Source: Hyalangium versicolor (GTDB lineage: Bacteria; Myxococcota; Myxococcia; Myxococcales; Myxococcaceae). From it: DNA of 64,000 bases. Each line of letters begins with the position of its first letter. Position 1 is the stretch's first letter. The stretch spans positions 62,001 to 126,000 of the forward strand of contig NZ_JAHXBF010000021.1 of NCBI RefSeq assembly GCF_020103695.1. The letters are read 5' to 3'. Of this stretch, positions 43,310-52,065 are shown piece after piece. A program made the translations under genes and the position numbers. The notes beneath the pieces were generated by a model. The model saw only the letters and a list, made by a program, of their open reading frames with translations, was not told the DNA's origin and made no database searches.

Positions 43310-44836
43310 GTGCCCGCGACTACCCTTGTTCTTTCTCCCGCGTTGATGATCAGTCTCCTCGCCGCGCCTGCCGCCCCCAAGGCGGGTACAGCGAGCAACC
43401 CGCCTCCCGCGGCCACGAAGGCCGTCGGCCCCACTACCGCTCAGCTCCAGGTCGCCGAGCGGCTCGTGGGCCCCGCCCTCACCGACGGCCATGCGTACTC
43501 GCGCCTCACTGAGCTCACCGATGGCGTCGGCGCGCGCCTCGCTGGCTCCGAGGCCTCTGAGGCCTCCGTGCAGTGGGCCCTGCGCTCCTTCAAGGCCGAT
43601 GGCGTGAAAGCGTGGACCGAGCCTGTGAAGGTCCCCCACTGGATCCGCGGCGAGGAGCGCGCGGAGCTGCTCCCCTCGGATCGCTTCCGCGGGCACTCGC
43701 TTCAGGTGATGGCCCTGGGCGGGAGTGTGGAGACTCCTCCCGAGGGCATCACCGCCGACGTCGTGGAGGTCTCCTCGATCGAAGAACTCACGGCGCTCGG
43801 GGATCGCGTGAAGGGCCGCATCGTCTTCTTCAACCACACCATGAAGGAGGCAGAAGACTACGGCCGCTTCGCCGGCCTGCGCGGCCATGGGCCCTCCGTG
43901 GCCGCCAAGGCTGGAGCCGTGGCCACCCTGGTTCGCTCGCTGGCCACTGCTTCCCTCAGCACCCCGCACACCGGCTCCACCCGCTTCGATGATGGAGTCG
44001 CTCCCATCCCCGCAGCCTCCGTCACCGTGGAGGGTGCCGAGTTGCTGCACCGCGTCCTGGCCAACGGTGGCTCCGCCCGGGTGCACGTGGTGCTCGGCTG
44101 CAAGAACCTCCCGGATGCGGACTCCTTCAACGTCGTGGCCGAAGTCAAAGGCAGCGCGAAGCCCGAGGAGATCGTCCTGCTCGGCGCGCACCTGGACTCG
44201 TGGGACGTGGGCTCGGGCGCGCACGATGATGGCGCCGGCGTCGTGATGGTGATGGAGGCCGCGCGGCTCATCGCTCGGCAGAAGCCCGCACCGCGCCGCA
44301 CCGTGCGCGTGGTGCTCTTCATGAACGAGGAGAACGGACTGCGCGGCGCCAGGGCCTACGCCGAGGCGCACGCCGCCGAACTGCCGCGCCACGTCGCCGC
44401 GATGGAGATGGATGCAGGCGGAGGCCGCCCGCTGGGCGTGGCGCTCCGAGCCGGTGAGGGCGCCTCCGAGCTGGTGCAGCCCTGGCTGAGCCCGCTGGCC
44501 GCGTTGGGTGCGGGCAAGCTCATGTCGGGAGAGGCTGGGGGCGCAGACCTGTCCCCCATGGTGTCCGCGCAGGTCCCCTTCTTCGTCGTGAGGGTGGACA
44601 GCAGCCGCTACTTCGACGTGCACCACACCCACGCCGACACGCTGGACAAGGTGGATCCCGAGGCCCTCGCGAAGAGCACCGCCGCGGTGGCCTGGACGGC
44701 CTACGCCTTCGCGGACATGCCCACCACCCTGGCACGCCCCACGGCTCCGCCCACGGCCCCCTCGTTGGTCGCCCCGCCCTCGCAGGGCACGCCGCCCGCA
44801 CCGGCCCCTGGCGCCGTGAAGCCCGCGACACACTGA
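43310..44836 (+). CDS. Exported M28-family metallopeptidase
   Basis: A 508-residue exported zinc aminopeptidase-like protein. I favour GTG 43310 (CGGAGCG 7 nt upstream), giving signal TTLVLSPALMISLLAAPA; GTG 43283 is the alternative. A protease-associated domain is inserted at about residues 110-250 (VKGRIVFFNH and AVATLVRSLA). The catalytic domain has the di-zinc residues in LGAHLDSWDVGSGAHDDGAG, the general base in MNEENGLRGA, an Asp in MEMDAGGG and the last His in HHTHADTLDKV. The C-terminus is Pro/Ala-rich. It should degrade peptides in the periplasm or outside the cell. Confidence 0.87.
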   Translation: MPATTLVLSPALMISLLAAPAAPKAGTASNPPPAATKAVGPTTAQLQVAERLVGPALTDGHAYSRLTELTDGVGARLAGSEASEASVQWALRSFKADGVKAWTEPVKVPHWIRGEERAELLPSDRFRGHSLQVMALGGSVETPPEGITADVVEVSSIEELTALGDRVKGRIVFFNHTMKEAEDYGRFAGLRGHGPSVAAKAGAVATLVRSLATASLSTPHTGSTRFDDGVAPIPAASVTVEGAELLHRVLANGGSARVHVVLGCKNLPDADSFNVVAEVKGSAKPEEIVLLGAHLDSWDVGSGAHDDGAGVVMVMEAARLIARQKPAPRRTVRVVLFMNEENGLRGARAYAEAHAAELPRHVAAMEMDAGGGRPLGVALRAGEGASELVQPWLSPLAALGAGKLMSGEAGGADLSPMVSAQVPFFVVRVDSSRYFDVHHTHADTLDKVDPEALAKSTAAVAWTAYAFADMPTTLARPTAPPTAPSLVAPPSQGTPPAPAPGAVKPATH

Positions 44837-44885
44837 GCGGTTGCTCCTCTTGGGGCGAAGCATGACTCGCGCCTAGGCTCGCCCC

Positions 44886-45350
44886 ATGCCCAAGCCCTTC
44901 GTTGCCAAGATGCCTTACGAGGCCGCCCACCCCGATGTCCTCGCTGTGTACTGCTCGGACGGCCGCTTCACGGAGCCGGTGGAGGAACTGGCGCGGCACC
45001 TGGGACATGGGCGCATCGACACGCTCACCCTCCCGGGAGGTCCTGGCCTGCTCAATCGCTGGTCCGCGGACTACATGGAGAGCGACATGGTGACCCGCGC
45101 GGCGAACTTCCTCATCCGGGGCCACCACATCCAAGAGGTGCTGCTGCTGGCCCATGCCGGCTGCGGCTACTACCAGTCTCGCCACGGCGCGCTGGGCGCG
45201 GAGTTCATCGCAGAGCAGCAGCTCAAGGACCTGGAGGCCGCCGCCGAGGAGCTGCGCAAGGCGCACCCCGGCCTCGTCGTCCACAAGTACTTCGTCCGGC
45301 CCGACGGAAAGAAGATCCTCTTCGAGGAGATCGGCTCCTCGCAGTCCTGA
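44886..45350 (+). CDS. Small beta-carbonic-anhydrase-like protein
   Basis: A 154-residue protein with both zinc motifs of beta-carbonic anhydrases: CxDxR in VYCSDGRF and HxxC in LLLAHAGCGYYQSR. It is shorter than classical enzymes (about 200 residues) and lacks the usual C-terminal helices, so it belongs to a compact branch whose CO2 hydration activity is uncertain. A cysteine desulfurase gene follows after 30 bp on the same strand and may be cotranscribed. Confidence 0.72.
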   Translation: MPKPFVAKMPYEAAHPDVLAVYCSDGRFTEPVEELARHLGHGRIDTLTLPGGPGLLNRWSADYMESDMVTRAANFLIRGHHIQEVLLLAHAGCGYYQSRHGALGAEFIAEQQLKDLEAAAEELRKAHPGLVVHKYFVRPDGKKILFEEIGSSQS

Positions 45351-45380
45351 TGCAGGCGCCGTGAAGCTGGAGCGTCACCC

Positions 45381-46538
45381 ATGTCCCGCCCCGAGCGACC
45401 CATCTACCTCGACTTCAACGCCACTACGCCCGTAGCACCCGAGGTGTTGGAGGCGATGCTGCCGTACCTGCGCGACGAGTTCGGCAACCCCTCGAGCACC
45501 CACCCCTACGGGCGCCGCGCGAAGGAGGCGGTGGAACGAGCGCGGGCGCAGGTGGCGGAGCTCCTGCACGCGCGGGCGGAGGAGATCTTCTTCACCTCCG
45601 GAGGCACCGAGGCCAACAACCTGGCCATCCGCGGCGTGGCACAGGCCCGGCCCGAGCGGCGGCACCTGCTCACCTCCACCATCGAGCACCCCGCCACGGA
45701 GCGGCCATGCCTCCACCTGGAGCGCCAGGGCTGGACGGTGTCTCGGGCGGGCGTGGACGCCGAGGGGCGGCTGCGCGTGGACGAGGCCGCCGCCGCGCTC
45801 CGGAAGGACACGGCGCTGGTGACGCTCATCCACGCCAACAACGAGACAGGGGTGCTGCAGCCCGTCCGAGAGCTGGCGGCGCTGGCGCATGCGCAGGGCG
45901 CGCTGGTGCACACGGACGCTGCGCAGTCGGTGGGCAAGGTGCCGGTGGATGTGGAGCGGCTCGGCGTGGATCTGCTCACGGTGGTGGGGCACAAGCTGTA
46001 CGCGCCCAAGGGCGTGGGTGCGCTCTATGTCCGGCAAGGTACGCCGCTCCAGCCATTCGCGCTCGGAGGCGGGCAGGAGCACGGGCTGCGGCCGGGCACG
46101 GAGAATGTGCCGTACATCGTCGGCCTGGGCGCCGCGTGTGAGCTGGCGCGAGGACGGATGGCGCAGGGGACGGCGGCACTGGCGGAGCTGCGCGAGCGGC
46201 TCTGGTGGCGGCTGCAGGCGGAGGTTCCCGGCATGCGGCTCACCGGGCACCCGACGGAGCGGCTGCCCAACACGCTCAATGTCCGCTTCCCAGGAGTCCG
46301 GGGCAGCGCGGTGCTGGCGGGAGCCCCAGAGGTAGCGGCCTCCACGGGATCGGCGTGCCACGAAGGAGGAGAGACAGCTTCCTCCGTCCTGCTCGCCATG
46401 GGGTTGCCACCCGAGGATGCGCTGGGTGCGGTGCGGCTCACGCTGGGCCACGGCACCACGGCCGAGGATGTGGACGTGGCAGCCTCGTCGCTGGCTCGGG
46501 CGTGGCGCGCTGCCAAGGGAGACGCCGCGCTGAGCTGA
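45381..46538 (+). CDS. Cysteine desulfurase (NifS/IscS family)
   Basis: A 385-residue PLP enzyme that removes sulfur from cysteine for Fe-S clusters or thiolation. Key residues are Lys205 in VVGHKLYAPKG (Schiff base), the His/Asp region of HTDAAQSVGK, and Cys326 in STGSACHEGGETASSVL as persulfide carrier. ATG 45381 begins RPERPIYLDFNATTPVAP, the standard family N-terminus. No iscU, iscA or mnmA gene lies beside it, so the sulfur acceptor is unknown. It converges with the next gene with only 1 bp between stops. Confidence 0.9.
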   Translation: MSRPERPIYLDFNATTPVAPEVLEAMLPYLRDEFGNPSSTHPYGRRAKEAVERARAQVAELLHARAEEIFFTSGGTEANNLAIRGVAQARPERRHLLTSTIEHPATERPCLHLERQGWTVSRAGVDAEGRLRVDEAAAALRKDTALVTLIHANNETGVLQPVRELAALAHAQGALVHTDAAQSVGKVPVDVERLGVDLLTVVGHKLYAPKGVGALYVRQGTPLQPFALGGGQEHGLRPGTENVPYIVGLGAACELARGRMAQGTAALAELRERLWWRLQAEVPGMRLTGHPTERLPNTLNVRFPGVRGSAVLAGAPEVAASTGSACHEGGETASSVLLAMGLPPEDALGAVRLTLGHGTTAEDVDVAASSLARAWRAAKGDAALS

Positions 46539-46539
46539 T

Positions 46540-47664
46540 TCACTTCTCCTTGCTGACGTCGGGCTCGAGCACGAAGAGCACCCACTGGTTGGTGCCGCGG
46601 TGATCCAGAAGATAGAGCTGGCCTGACTCGAAGCCCGTCTCGAAGAGGGAGGGGAGGGTGAGCTTGGTCGGATCCACGGAGCTGTAGTCCTCCAGCCTGC
46701 CCTTTCCGAGCGCCACCAGCCGGGCCGGCTGCACGGGGAAGCGCAGCCTCCCTCCGTGAGGGCCCTGCACATAGGTGAAGGTGACGCCCTGCTGCGCTGG
46801 GGTGGCCTTGAAGGACTGTCCCCCTTCCACGATGGCCTCCTGGACCTTGGCGTTCTGGAAGGGCGGAGGCGTGGGAGACACCATGTACCGCACGCGCATC
46901 CGGTTCAGCTTCTCCAGTCGGACTTCCCCCAGGTTCCCCTGCTGGCCCGGCTCCACACTGATGAGCCGGTTCTGCGTGGCGAGCCCCGGGGCCTTGAACC
47001 AGAACTCGTAGCGGGCCGGTTTGGGCGTGAGCCCCGCGAGCTGGAAGCTCCCATCCTTCTCGAGCTTCACCTCCAGCCGCGCGGCGGGATTCTCTCCACT
47101 CACCTTGCTCCCCGGTGTGTTCACGTCGCCCGGGTTGATGGAGGCATACACCTGGGGGCGGGCCTTCGGATCCACGGATGACACCCGGCCTCGCGCCGAG
47201 CCGAGCTTTGCCTCGGGTAGCGGGCTCATGCTCACCTCATTCAGCACGAGCACCTCCTGGTCCGGCAGACCCGTGAGGGGGATGTCCACCGCCTCATACC
47301 CATGCAGGCGCAAGGGGATGGGGCGCCGCAGATCCTCCGCCAGCGTCACGAACCAGCCATCCTCCACGAGCGAGACCTGGCTGTTGAGCTGGGCCAGACG
47401 GCCCGGGCCGCTCTTGAGGGTGACTCGACCCACCAGGACATGGCCTCGGCCCTGCTTCTGCCGCTCCGCCTTCGCCGCGTCCACGGCGGTGATCAACCGG
47501 CTCGCGGTGGTCGCCTTGCCTGCCTTGCGGAGCTTCGCGACGGCATCATCGATCGCGGAGGGGGCGGGAGAGGGCTTCGCGGGAGCAGGTGGCTCCGCCG
47601 CCAGGACGCCCCATCCCCAGGTGAACACCACCAACAGCAGCGTGCGCGGCCTGAGCAGGCTCAT
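46540..47664 (-). CDS. Exported protein with carboxypeptidase-regulatory-like domain
   Basis: A 374-residue protein with a signal peptide (RPRTLLLVVFTWGWGVLAA). Residues 30-75 are a Pro/Ala linker and a helix. A beta-rich core follows, with LEVKLEKDGSFQLAGLTPKP, typical of carboxypeptidase-regulatory/Cna-B-like folds. The remainder is beta-rich with aromatic strands (VTFTYVQGPHGGRLRFPV). There is no catalytic motif. It is probably an envelope structural or binding protein. Confidence 0.6.
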   Translation of the reverse strand: MSLLRPRTLLLVVFTWGWGVLAAEPPAPAKPSPAPSAIDDAVAKLRKAGKATTASRLITAVDAAKAERQKQGRGHVLVGRVTLKSGPGRLAQLNSQVSLVEDGWFVTLAEDLRRPIPLRLHGYEAVDIPLTGLPDQEVLVLNEVSMSPLPEAKLGSARGRVSSVDPKARPQVYASINPGDVNTPGSKVSGENPAARLEVKLEKDGSFQLAGLTPKPARYEFWFKAPGLATQNRLISVEPGQQGNLGEVRLEKLNRMRVRYMVSPTPPPFQNAKVQEAIVEGGQSFKATPAQQGVTFTYVQGPHGGRLRFPVQPARLVALGKGRLEDYSSVDPTKLTLPSLFETGFESGQLYLLDHRGTNQWVLFVLEPDVSKEK

Positions 47665-47832
47665 TCTCCAGATCCTCCATTGTCACCTGAAGCGTATCCG
47701 AAACGAACGGGAGCCGAGTCATCCCGTGGGCTCGGGCTCCGGGCGAGAAGACGAGGGGCGAGAGCGCGAGGTGGATGAACAGGACGAGGCCCACGGAACT
47801 CCGCGCTCCCCGCGTACTGGGTGCCCGTGGAC

Positions 47833-47997
47833 TCACTTCATCTGAGCCGTGGCTTTGGGGGGGGGGCCCGGACACGTGTCCGCAGTCATGGAGGCAGTGT
47901 AGACGCCAGCCTCACCCACCGAGCAGGCGCCGATCAGCACGGCGACAGCCGGGGACTGGGAAGGGGAGAGCGGACGGAGCGCGTGACCGGGTGTCAT
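47833..47997 (-). pseudogene. Tiny lipoprotein-like frame, possibly frameshifted at a C10 tract
   Basis: From ATG 47997 the frame encodes 54 residues with a weak lipobox (SPAVAVLIGAC) and SVGEAGVYTASMTADTC, the style of small myxobacterial lipoproteins. Right after the second Cys the strand runs into ten C, after which the sequence reads PGPPPKATAQMK and stops. A slip in the homopolymer could lengthen or truncate the product. There is no convincing ribosome binding site. It may be a decayed gene or chance. Confidence 0.3.
47869..47882. promoter_or_regulatory. 14-bp perfect palindrome
   Basis: CGGACACGTGTCCG, centred on a CACGTG core, lies 2 nt right of the ten-G run. It is a candidate dimeric repressor site, but it lies inside the tiny lipoprotein frame rather than in a clear promoter. 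Confidence 0.3.
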
Positions 47998-48122
47998 GGG
48001 CGGGACTCGGTGAGAGGGCGCCCGGATAGTAGAGAAAGAGCCAAGGGGACGGGTAGCCGCGTCGCCGTCTCTCGCCCCCGCGTCACGGGCAATTCCTAAC
48101 CAGACACGCGCCATGAGGATCA

Positions 48123-48151
48123 GCGGGCCGGGCTCCCCAAGCCCGGCCCGC
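48123..48151. terminator. Strong GC-rich hairpin
   Basis: GCGGGCCGGGCT and AGCCCGGCCCGC form a perfect 12-bp stem with a 5-nt loop. It lies 190 bp before the LuxR start and insulates that gene from upstream transcription, or acts as an element in its leader. Confidence 0.55.
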
Positions 48152-48339
48152 GACCCGGATGTGTATGCGGTGCGATCAACCCCAGACATCGGGGCTGCGG
48201 CTCAAGGTACTCGCGGGGAAGGGCCAGGTCCGTACCACTCCAGGGGTATGTACGGTCCAGCGCGGATCCTTCAACAGAGTCGTGCATGACACGCTTGGGG
48301 ACAGGCTCCCATTGCATGGGTTCAGGCTCGGACGAGGCC

Positions 48340-49374
48340 ATGGACAATCTGTTGGAGCTCATCTTCACCTTGGTGAGCACGCTGAACCGCACGTTGCATC
48401 TTTCGGAAAAGCCAATGGATGGCCCACCCGCACCGGACCCATGGGGTGGTGCGGACCCGTCCCTATTGTCGAGTGGGGAAGCCAGACGGCGGATCACCCG
48501 GGTCCCGGGGGAGCTCTTCGCTCTTCAGGAGGAGGCCATGACAGGCTTCACCCGTTATAGATTGGGCGTTTACCCAGGCATGCCACCGAGCGGCCGGGAG
48601 CCAAGACGCGTGGGTGATCCGGGGGGCCCGCATGACGTTGGCGATTGGGGCATGCAGCAGGACCCGGCTCTTGCCGCCCAATGGGCCGCCAGGGTTGCCT
48701 GCCCGCGGCGCTTCACCTCCAGCCCGGAAGGATCCTACTCCCCCTCGGATTGGAATCCAGAGATGCTGTCCCTGCTCACGCCCGTCCTGGCCAGTGCGCT
48801 GTGCCAGTCCGTTGAGTTGAAGGAGAAGGTGGCTCGCGACCACCAGCTCATGGAGGCTCTCTCTCATCACCAGACCATTGGGAGCATCATGGTGAAGTTA
48901 CCCTCCGGAGAGCAGACGCGCTCCGAGCGCGCCACGGCGCTGCTGGAACAATGGTTCACCCCGCAGGAGCGAGGGCCCCAGGGCTTGCCTCCAGAGCTGA
49001 TGGAGCGTCTGGCATTGCTGGACTCCATGGATGGCGGTGGTTCGCATGAGCAGCGCACCTGGAAGAAGGCAGGCGGCGACACGAGCCTGAAGGTGACGTT
49101 CGTTCCCCTGCCAGCCCGGGATGGGCAGACATTGTGGGTGTTGCTGCTCGAAGAGGTGCAGAACGGAGTACCCATGCCCTCGGCGTGGCGCAAGCGGCTC
49201 ACCCCTCGCGAGGCGGAGGTGGTGGAGGGAGCGCTCTGCTACCTGGACAATCAGGACATTGGCCAGAGGTTGGGGTGCTCGGAGGCGACGGTGAAGAAGC
49301 ACCTGCAGCGGGCCTTCGAGAAGCTCGCGGTGGAGAACCGGAACATGTTGCTGTACTGGGCCGTGCGGCGCTGA
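48340..49374 (+). CDS. LuxR-family transcriptional regulator
   Basis: A 344-residue regulator if translation starts at ATG 48340; ATG 48286 would add 18 residues. The C-terminal 65 residues are a GerE/LuxR helix-turn-helix (WRKRLTPREAEVVEGALC, then LGCSEATVKKHLQRAFEKL). The N-terminal 270 residues are a sensor region with PAS-like elements (DTSLKVTFVPLPARDGQTLW) but no receiver aspartate and no known autoinducer-binding signature. Many myxobacterial LuxR proteins of this form are orphan regulators. A small lipoprotein gene follows after 61 bp on the same strand. Confidence 0.75.
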   Translation: MDNLLELIFTLVSTLNRTLHLSEKPMDGPPAPDPWGGADPSLLSSGEARRRITRVPGELFALQEEAMTGFTRYRLGVYPGMPPSGREPRRVGDPGGPHDVGDWGMQQDPALAAQWAARVACPRRFTSSPEGSYSPSDWNPEMLSLLTPVLASALCQSVELKEKVARDHQLMEALSHHQTIGSIMVKLPSGEQTRSERATALLEQWFTPQERGPQGLPPELMERLALLDSMDGGGSHEQRTWKKAGGDTSLKVTFVPLPARDGQTLWVLLLEEVQNGVPMPSAWRKRLTPREAEVVEGALCYLDNQDIGQRLGCSEATVKKHLQRAFEKLAVENRNMLLYWAVRR

Positions 49375-49435
49375 AGGGCGGTTCGCGCGTGTGCCAGGGT
49401 TTCCTCGTGACGGGAGCGTGGCAGAGTGCTCCTTC

Positions 49436-49894
49436 ATGACGCGCTCCTGTCTTGCATTGCTGGTGCTGCTGCTCGCCGTGGGGTGCTCGCGCCCCGTTTC
49501 CTCGCAGGCCCTGGGGCTGGAGTACGAGCCGCCCTCGGGGGTGAAGCTGGATTCGGAGGAGGTGGGGCCTCCCGCGGTGGCCCGCTTCGAGGGAGGGTTG
49601 GAAATGCGCTCGGTGCCGGGAACGCCTCCCGCGTTGGAGGCAGGGCCCGAGGCGGTGCTGGGCGCGGCGGGCGTACCCGTGCCCGGCCGGGTGATGAACA
49701 CCTCGCAGGGCACGCTCCCGGCGGGGCCCGTGGCTCGCTATGAGTTCCAGCAGGGCAACGCGCGTACGTTTGTCTACTTCCTGCCCCGTCCGGACCGCTT
49801 CCTGCTCATCTCCTTCACCGCCCCCGAGAGTGACTATGGGCCTCGCTCGGGGCGGGTGGAGCGCTCGCTGTCCACCTTGAAGTTGCTGCGCTGA
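49436..49894 (+). CDS. Small lipoprotein, unknown function
   Basis: A 152-residue protein with signal TRSCLALLVLLLAVGC (lipobox AVGC, Cys17). The mature part has alternating strands ending in ARTFVYFLPRPDRFLLISFT and SLSTLKLLR, similar in style to PsbP/DUF1795-like small folds (LGLEYEPPSGVKLDSEE at the start). It is a surface or periplasmic lipoprotein; the family call is only suggestive. Confidence 0.6.
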   Translation: MTRSCLALLVLLLAVGCSRPVSSQALGLEYEPPSGVKLDSEEVGPPAVARFEGGLEMRSVPGTPPALEAGPEAVLGAAGVPVPGRVMNTSQGTLPAGPVARYEFQQGNARTFVYFLPRPDRFLLISFTAPESDYGPRSGRVERSLSTLKLLR

Positions 49895-49904
49895 GGCTGG
49901 GGGG

Positions 49905-50513
49905 CTAGCGGGGCCTGGGCCCTCGGCCTGCCCACTGGTAGCCGGCGGTGGCGCCTGCACCGATCATCCCCAGGGCGATCGCCTGGCGCCAAGCCCTCAG
50001 TCCCGAGCCCGGTGCCACGAGCTGTTCCAGCAGTCCATTCACCGCGGCGCCGAGCAGCGTGCCCACCAGCGCGCCTCCCATGGCGCCGAGCAGCGCGGTC
50101 CCTCGGTCCTGGCTGCCGTGGAAGGCCCACTCACCCATGGCCCAGGTGCCCAGGCCGGCCATCGGCGGCGTCAGCACCAGCCCGGTGCCGAAGAGCGAGA
50201 CGGACCACTCCTCCCAACGTGGGCCCGCGTCCTGGGCGTGGTGGAAGAGCAGCCGCGACGGCAGCCACGCGGCCACGATGCCGGCACCCGCCTCGGCTCC
50301 CGTGGCCCAGAGTCGATCGTCCTGGACACGGCTGGCGGCATACAGGCCCGCCACTGGCGCCAGGGTCAGCGCTCCGTGAGCCCACCAGGCTCCGGCGGAG
50401 AGCGGTGCGTCGGTGGGGCTGTGCTTCGCGGGCTGCGCGAAGGACGTCGAGGCGCAGATCAGCAGCCAGAGAAGGACGACACCACGGGCGACTGCGACCA
50501 GAGAGATGTTCAT
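49905..50513 (-). CDS. Membrane protein, unknown function
   Basis: A 202-residue protein with a signal-like first helix (GVVLLWLLICASTSFAQ) and about four further hydrophobic, Gly/Ala-rich segments (LLGAMGGALVGTLLGAAVNG). Glycine-zipper-like runs are seen. No family was recognised. It is transcribed toward the small lipoprotein gene and ends 10 bp from it. Confidence 0.55.
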   Translation of the reverse strand: MNISLVAVARGVVLLWLLICASTSFAQPAKHSPTDAPLSAGAWWAHGALTLAPVAGLYAASRVQDDRLWATGAEAGAGIVAAWLPSRLLFHHAQDAGPRWEEWSVSLFGTGLVLTPPMAGLGTWAMGEWAFHGSQDRGTALLGAMGGALVGTLLGAAVNGLLEQLVAPGSGLRAWRQAIALGMIGAGATAGYQWAGRGPRPR

Positions 50514-50755
50514 ATGCCTCAGCAGCGCACGCCCCCATGAGTAGGGCGTCCACGGTAACCAGACAGGTGGGCACCGTATGCGTCAGGCGCCACCCGGGTT
50601 CCAAGGTGCCGAGGTGTCGGAGGACGACCAGCGGACACACCGCGGTGTGCGCCGTCGCCTGCCGTACTTCCTGGAGTGTCATCTGTCCTTCGAAGCTGGA
50701 AGGTGAGTGGGCTGTGGCAGGCGCACTGTCAGGATCCGGGACCTAGCTTCCGGGG

Positions 50756-52003
50756 GTGATTCGTTGCGGGCCCGTGATCTTGCTTCTCTCGGTATGCGTC
50801 AGCTGCGCCTATCCCAACCACCGCCATGATCTCCGCATCCGGCACGTCCCCGAGGGGCCGGAGGGGGTCTCCCAGGCCTTCTTCCAGTCCACGGGGGTGG
50901 CGCTGGATCCCGGGAATCGCGTGGAGCTGGTGAAGAACGGGCGCATCTTCGACGCCATCGAGGAGGAGATCCGCGCGGCCCGTTCGAGCATCCACCTGCT
51001 CAGCTACATCTGGCGGCCGGGGGAGCCTTCGGATCGGCTGATCCGCGCGCTGAGCGAGCGGCAGCCGGGAGTGGCCTGCCGGGTGCTCGTGGATCCGCTG
51101 GGGAGCGTGAACTTCCAGTCCGTGGCTCCGCGGCTGGAGGCCGTGGGCTGCGAGACGCGCCTCTTCCGCCCCATCCAAGGAGCCATCGCGTCGTTGGACT
51201 TGCAGCGCATGCTGGCGCGGATGCACCGCAAGCTCGTGGTGCGAGATGGAGAGGTGGGCATCACCGGCGGGTGGGGCATCTGGAAGAGCTGGATGGGGGA
51301 TGCGCGCAACGCGGAGGAGTGGCGGGACACCAACGTGCGGGTGTGGGGCCCGGTGGTGCGCGAGATGCAGCAGGCCTTCGCGGAGAACTGGCAGGAGGCG
51401 GGCGGAGACTTCCTGCCGCCCGAGTGCTTCCCGCAGCTCGCCTCGGTGGGCGAGGCGCGGGCGGGCTTCATCGGCAGTACGGGGGAGACCTATCTCTCGG
51501 ACGGGCGGAGGATGACGATGGTGGCGATTGCCGCGGCCCGGCACCGGCTGTGGATCGCCAACTCCTACTTCATCCCGACGGATGACATCCGCGACATGCT
51601 CATCCTGAAGGCGAAGGAGGGCGTGGACGTGCGGGTGCTGGTGCCCGGGCGGCACCATGATGTGTCTCCGGTGCATGCGGGACAGCGGGCCTCGTACGCG
51701 AAGCTGCTGGAGGGTGGGGTGCGCATCTGGGAGTACGAGCTGTCGATGATGCACTCCAAGGTCATCCTCGTGGATGACGAGGTGAGCGTCATCGGCTCGA
51801 CGAACATGGATCCGCTCTCGTTGGGCACCGTGGAGGAGGGCTCGTTGGTGGTGCAGGACGCGGAGCTGGCGGCGGCCGTGGCGGCGAGCTTCGAGGAGGA
51901 CCTGGTCCACTCGCGGCAGATCCACGCGCGCGGGTGGCGGCAGCGAGGCCTCATCCGGAAGCTCGCCGAACAGTTCCCCGGGCTCATCGGCCGGTACTTG
52001 TGA
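50756..52003 (+). CDS. Phospholipase D-like lipoprotein (cardiolipin synthase-like)
   Basis: A 415-residue phospholipase D superfamily protein with two HKD motifs: RMHRKLVVRDGEVGITGG and MMHSKVILVDDEVSVIGSTN. The GTG 50756 start gives a type II signal (GPVILLLSVCVSC), so it is probably a lipoprotein on the periplasmic side, unlike ordinary inner-membrane cardiolipin synthases. It could transfer or hydrolyse phosphatidyl groups of envelope lipids. The divergent gap 50514-50755 (242 bp) carries its promoter. Confidence 0.83.
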   Translation: MIRCGPVILLLSVCVSCAYPNHRHDLRIRHVPEGPEGVSQAFFQSTGVALDPGNRVELVKNGRIFDAIEEEIRAARSSIHLLSYIWRPGEPSDRLIRALSERQPGVACRVLVDPLGSVNFQSVAPRLEAVGCETRLFRPIQGAIASLDLQRMLARMHRKLVVRDGEVGITGGWGIWKSWMGDARNAEEWRDTNVRVWGPVVREMQQAFAENWQEAGGDFLPPECFPQLASVGEARAGFIGSTGETYLSDGRRMTMVAIAAARHRLWIANSYFIPTDDIRDMLILKAKEGVDVRVLVPGRHHDVSPVHAGQRASYAKLLEGGVRIWEYELSMMHSKVILVDDEVSVIGSTNMDPLSLGTVEEGSLVVQDAELAAAVAASFEEDLVHSRQIHARGWRQRGLIRKLAEQFPGLIGRYL

Positions 52004-52065
52004 GGGCGGAGGGCCGTACGCCCTTCGACGTCGCACGTGCCGGAGGACGTGATAGACCGCGCCCC

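Larger units (their letters stand above)
47665..48339. other. Long intergenic region with unusual sequence elements
   Basis: A 675-bp gap that holds a possible tiny lipoprotein frame (47833-47997), a run of ten G (47857-47866), a 14-bp palindrome (47869-47882) and a strong hairpin (48123-48151). The LuxR gene promoter should lie in 48152-48339. Confidence 0.5.
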
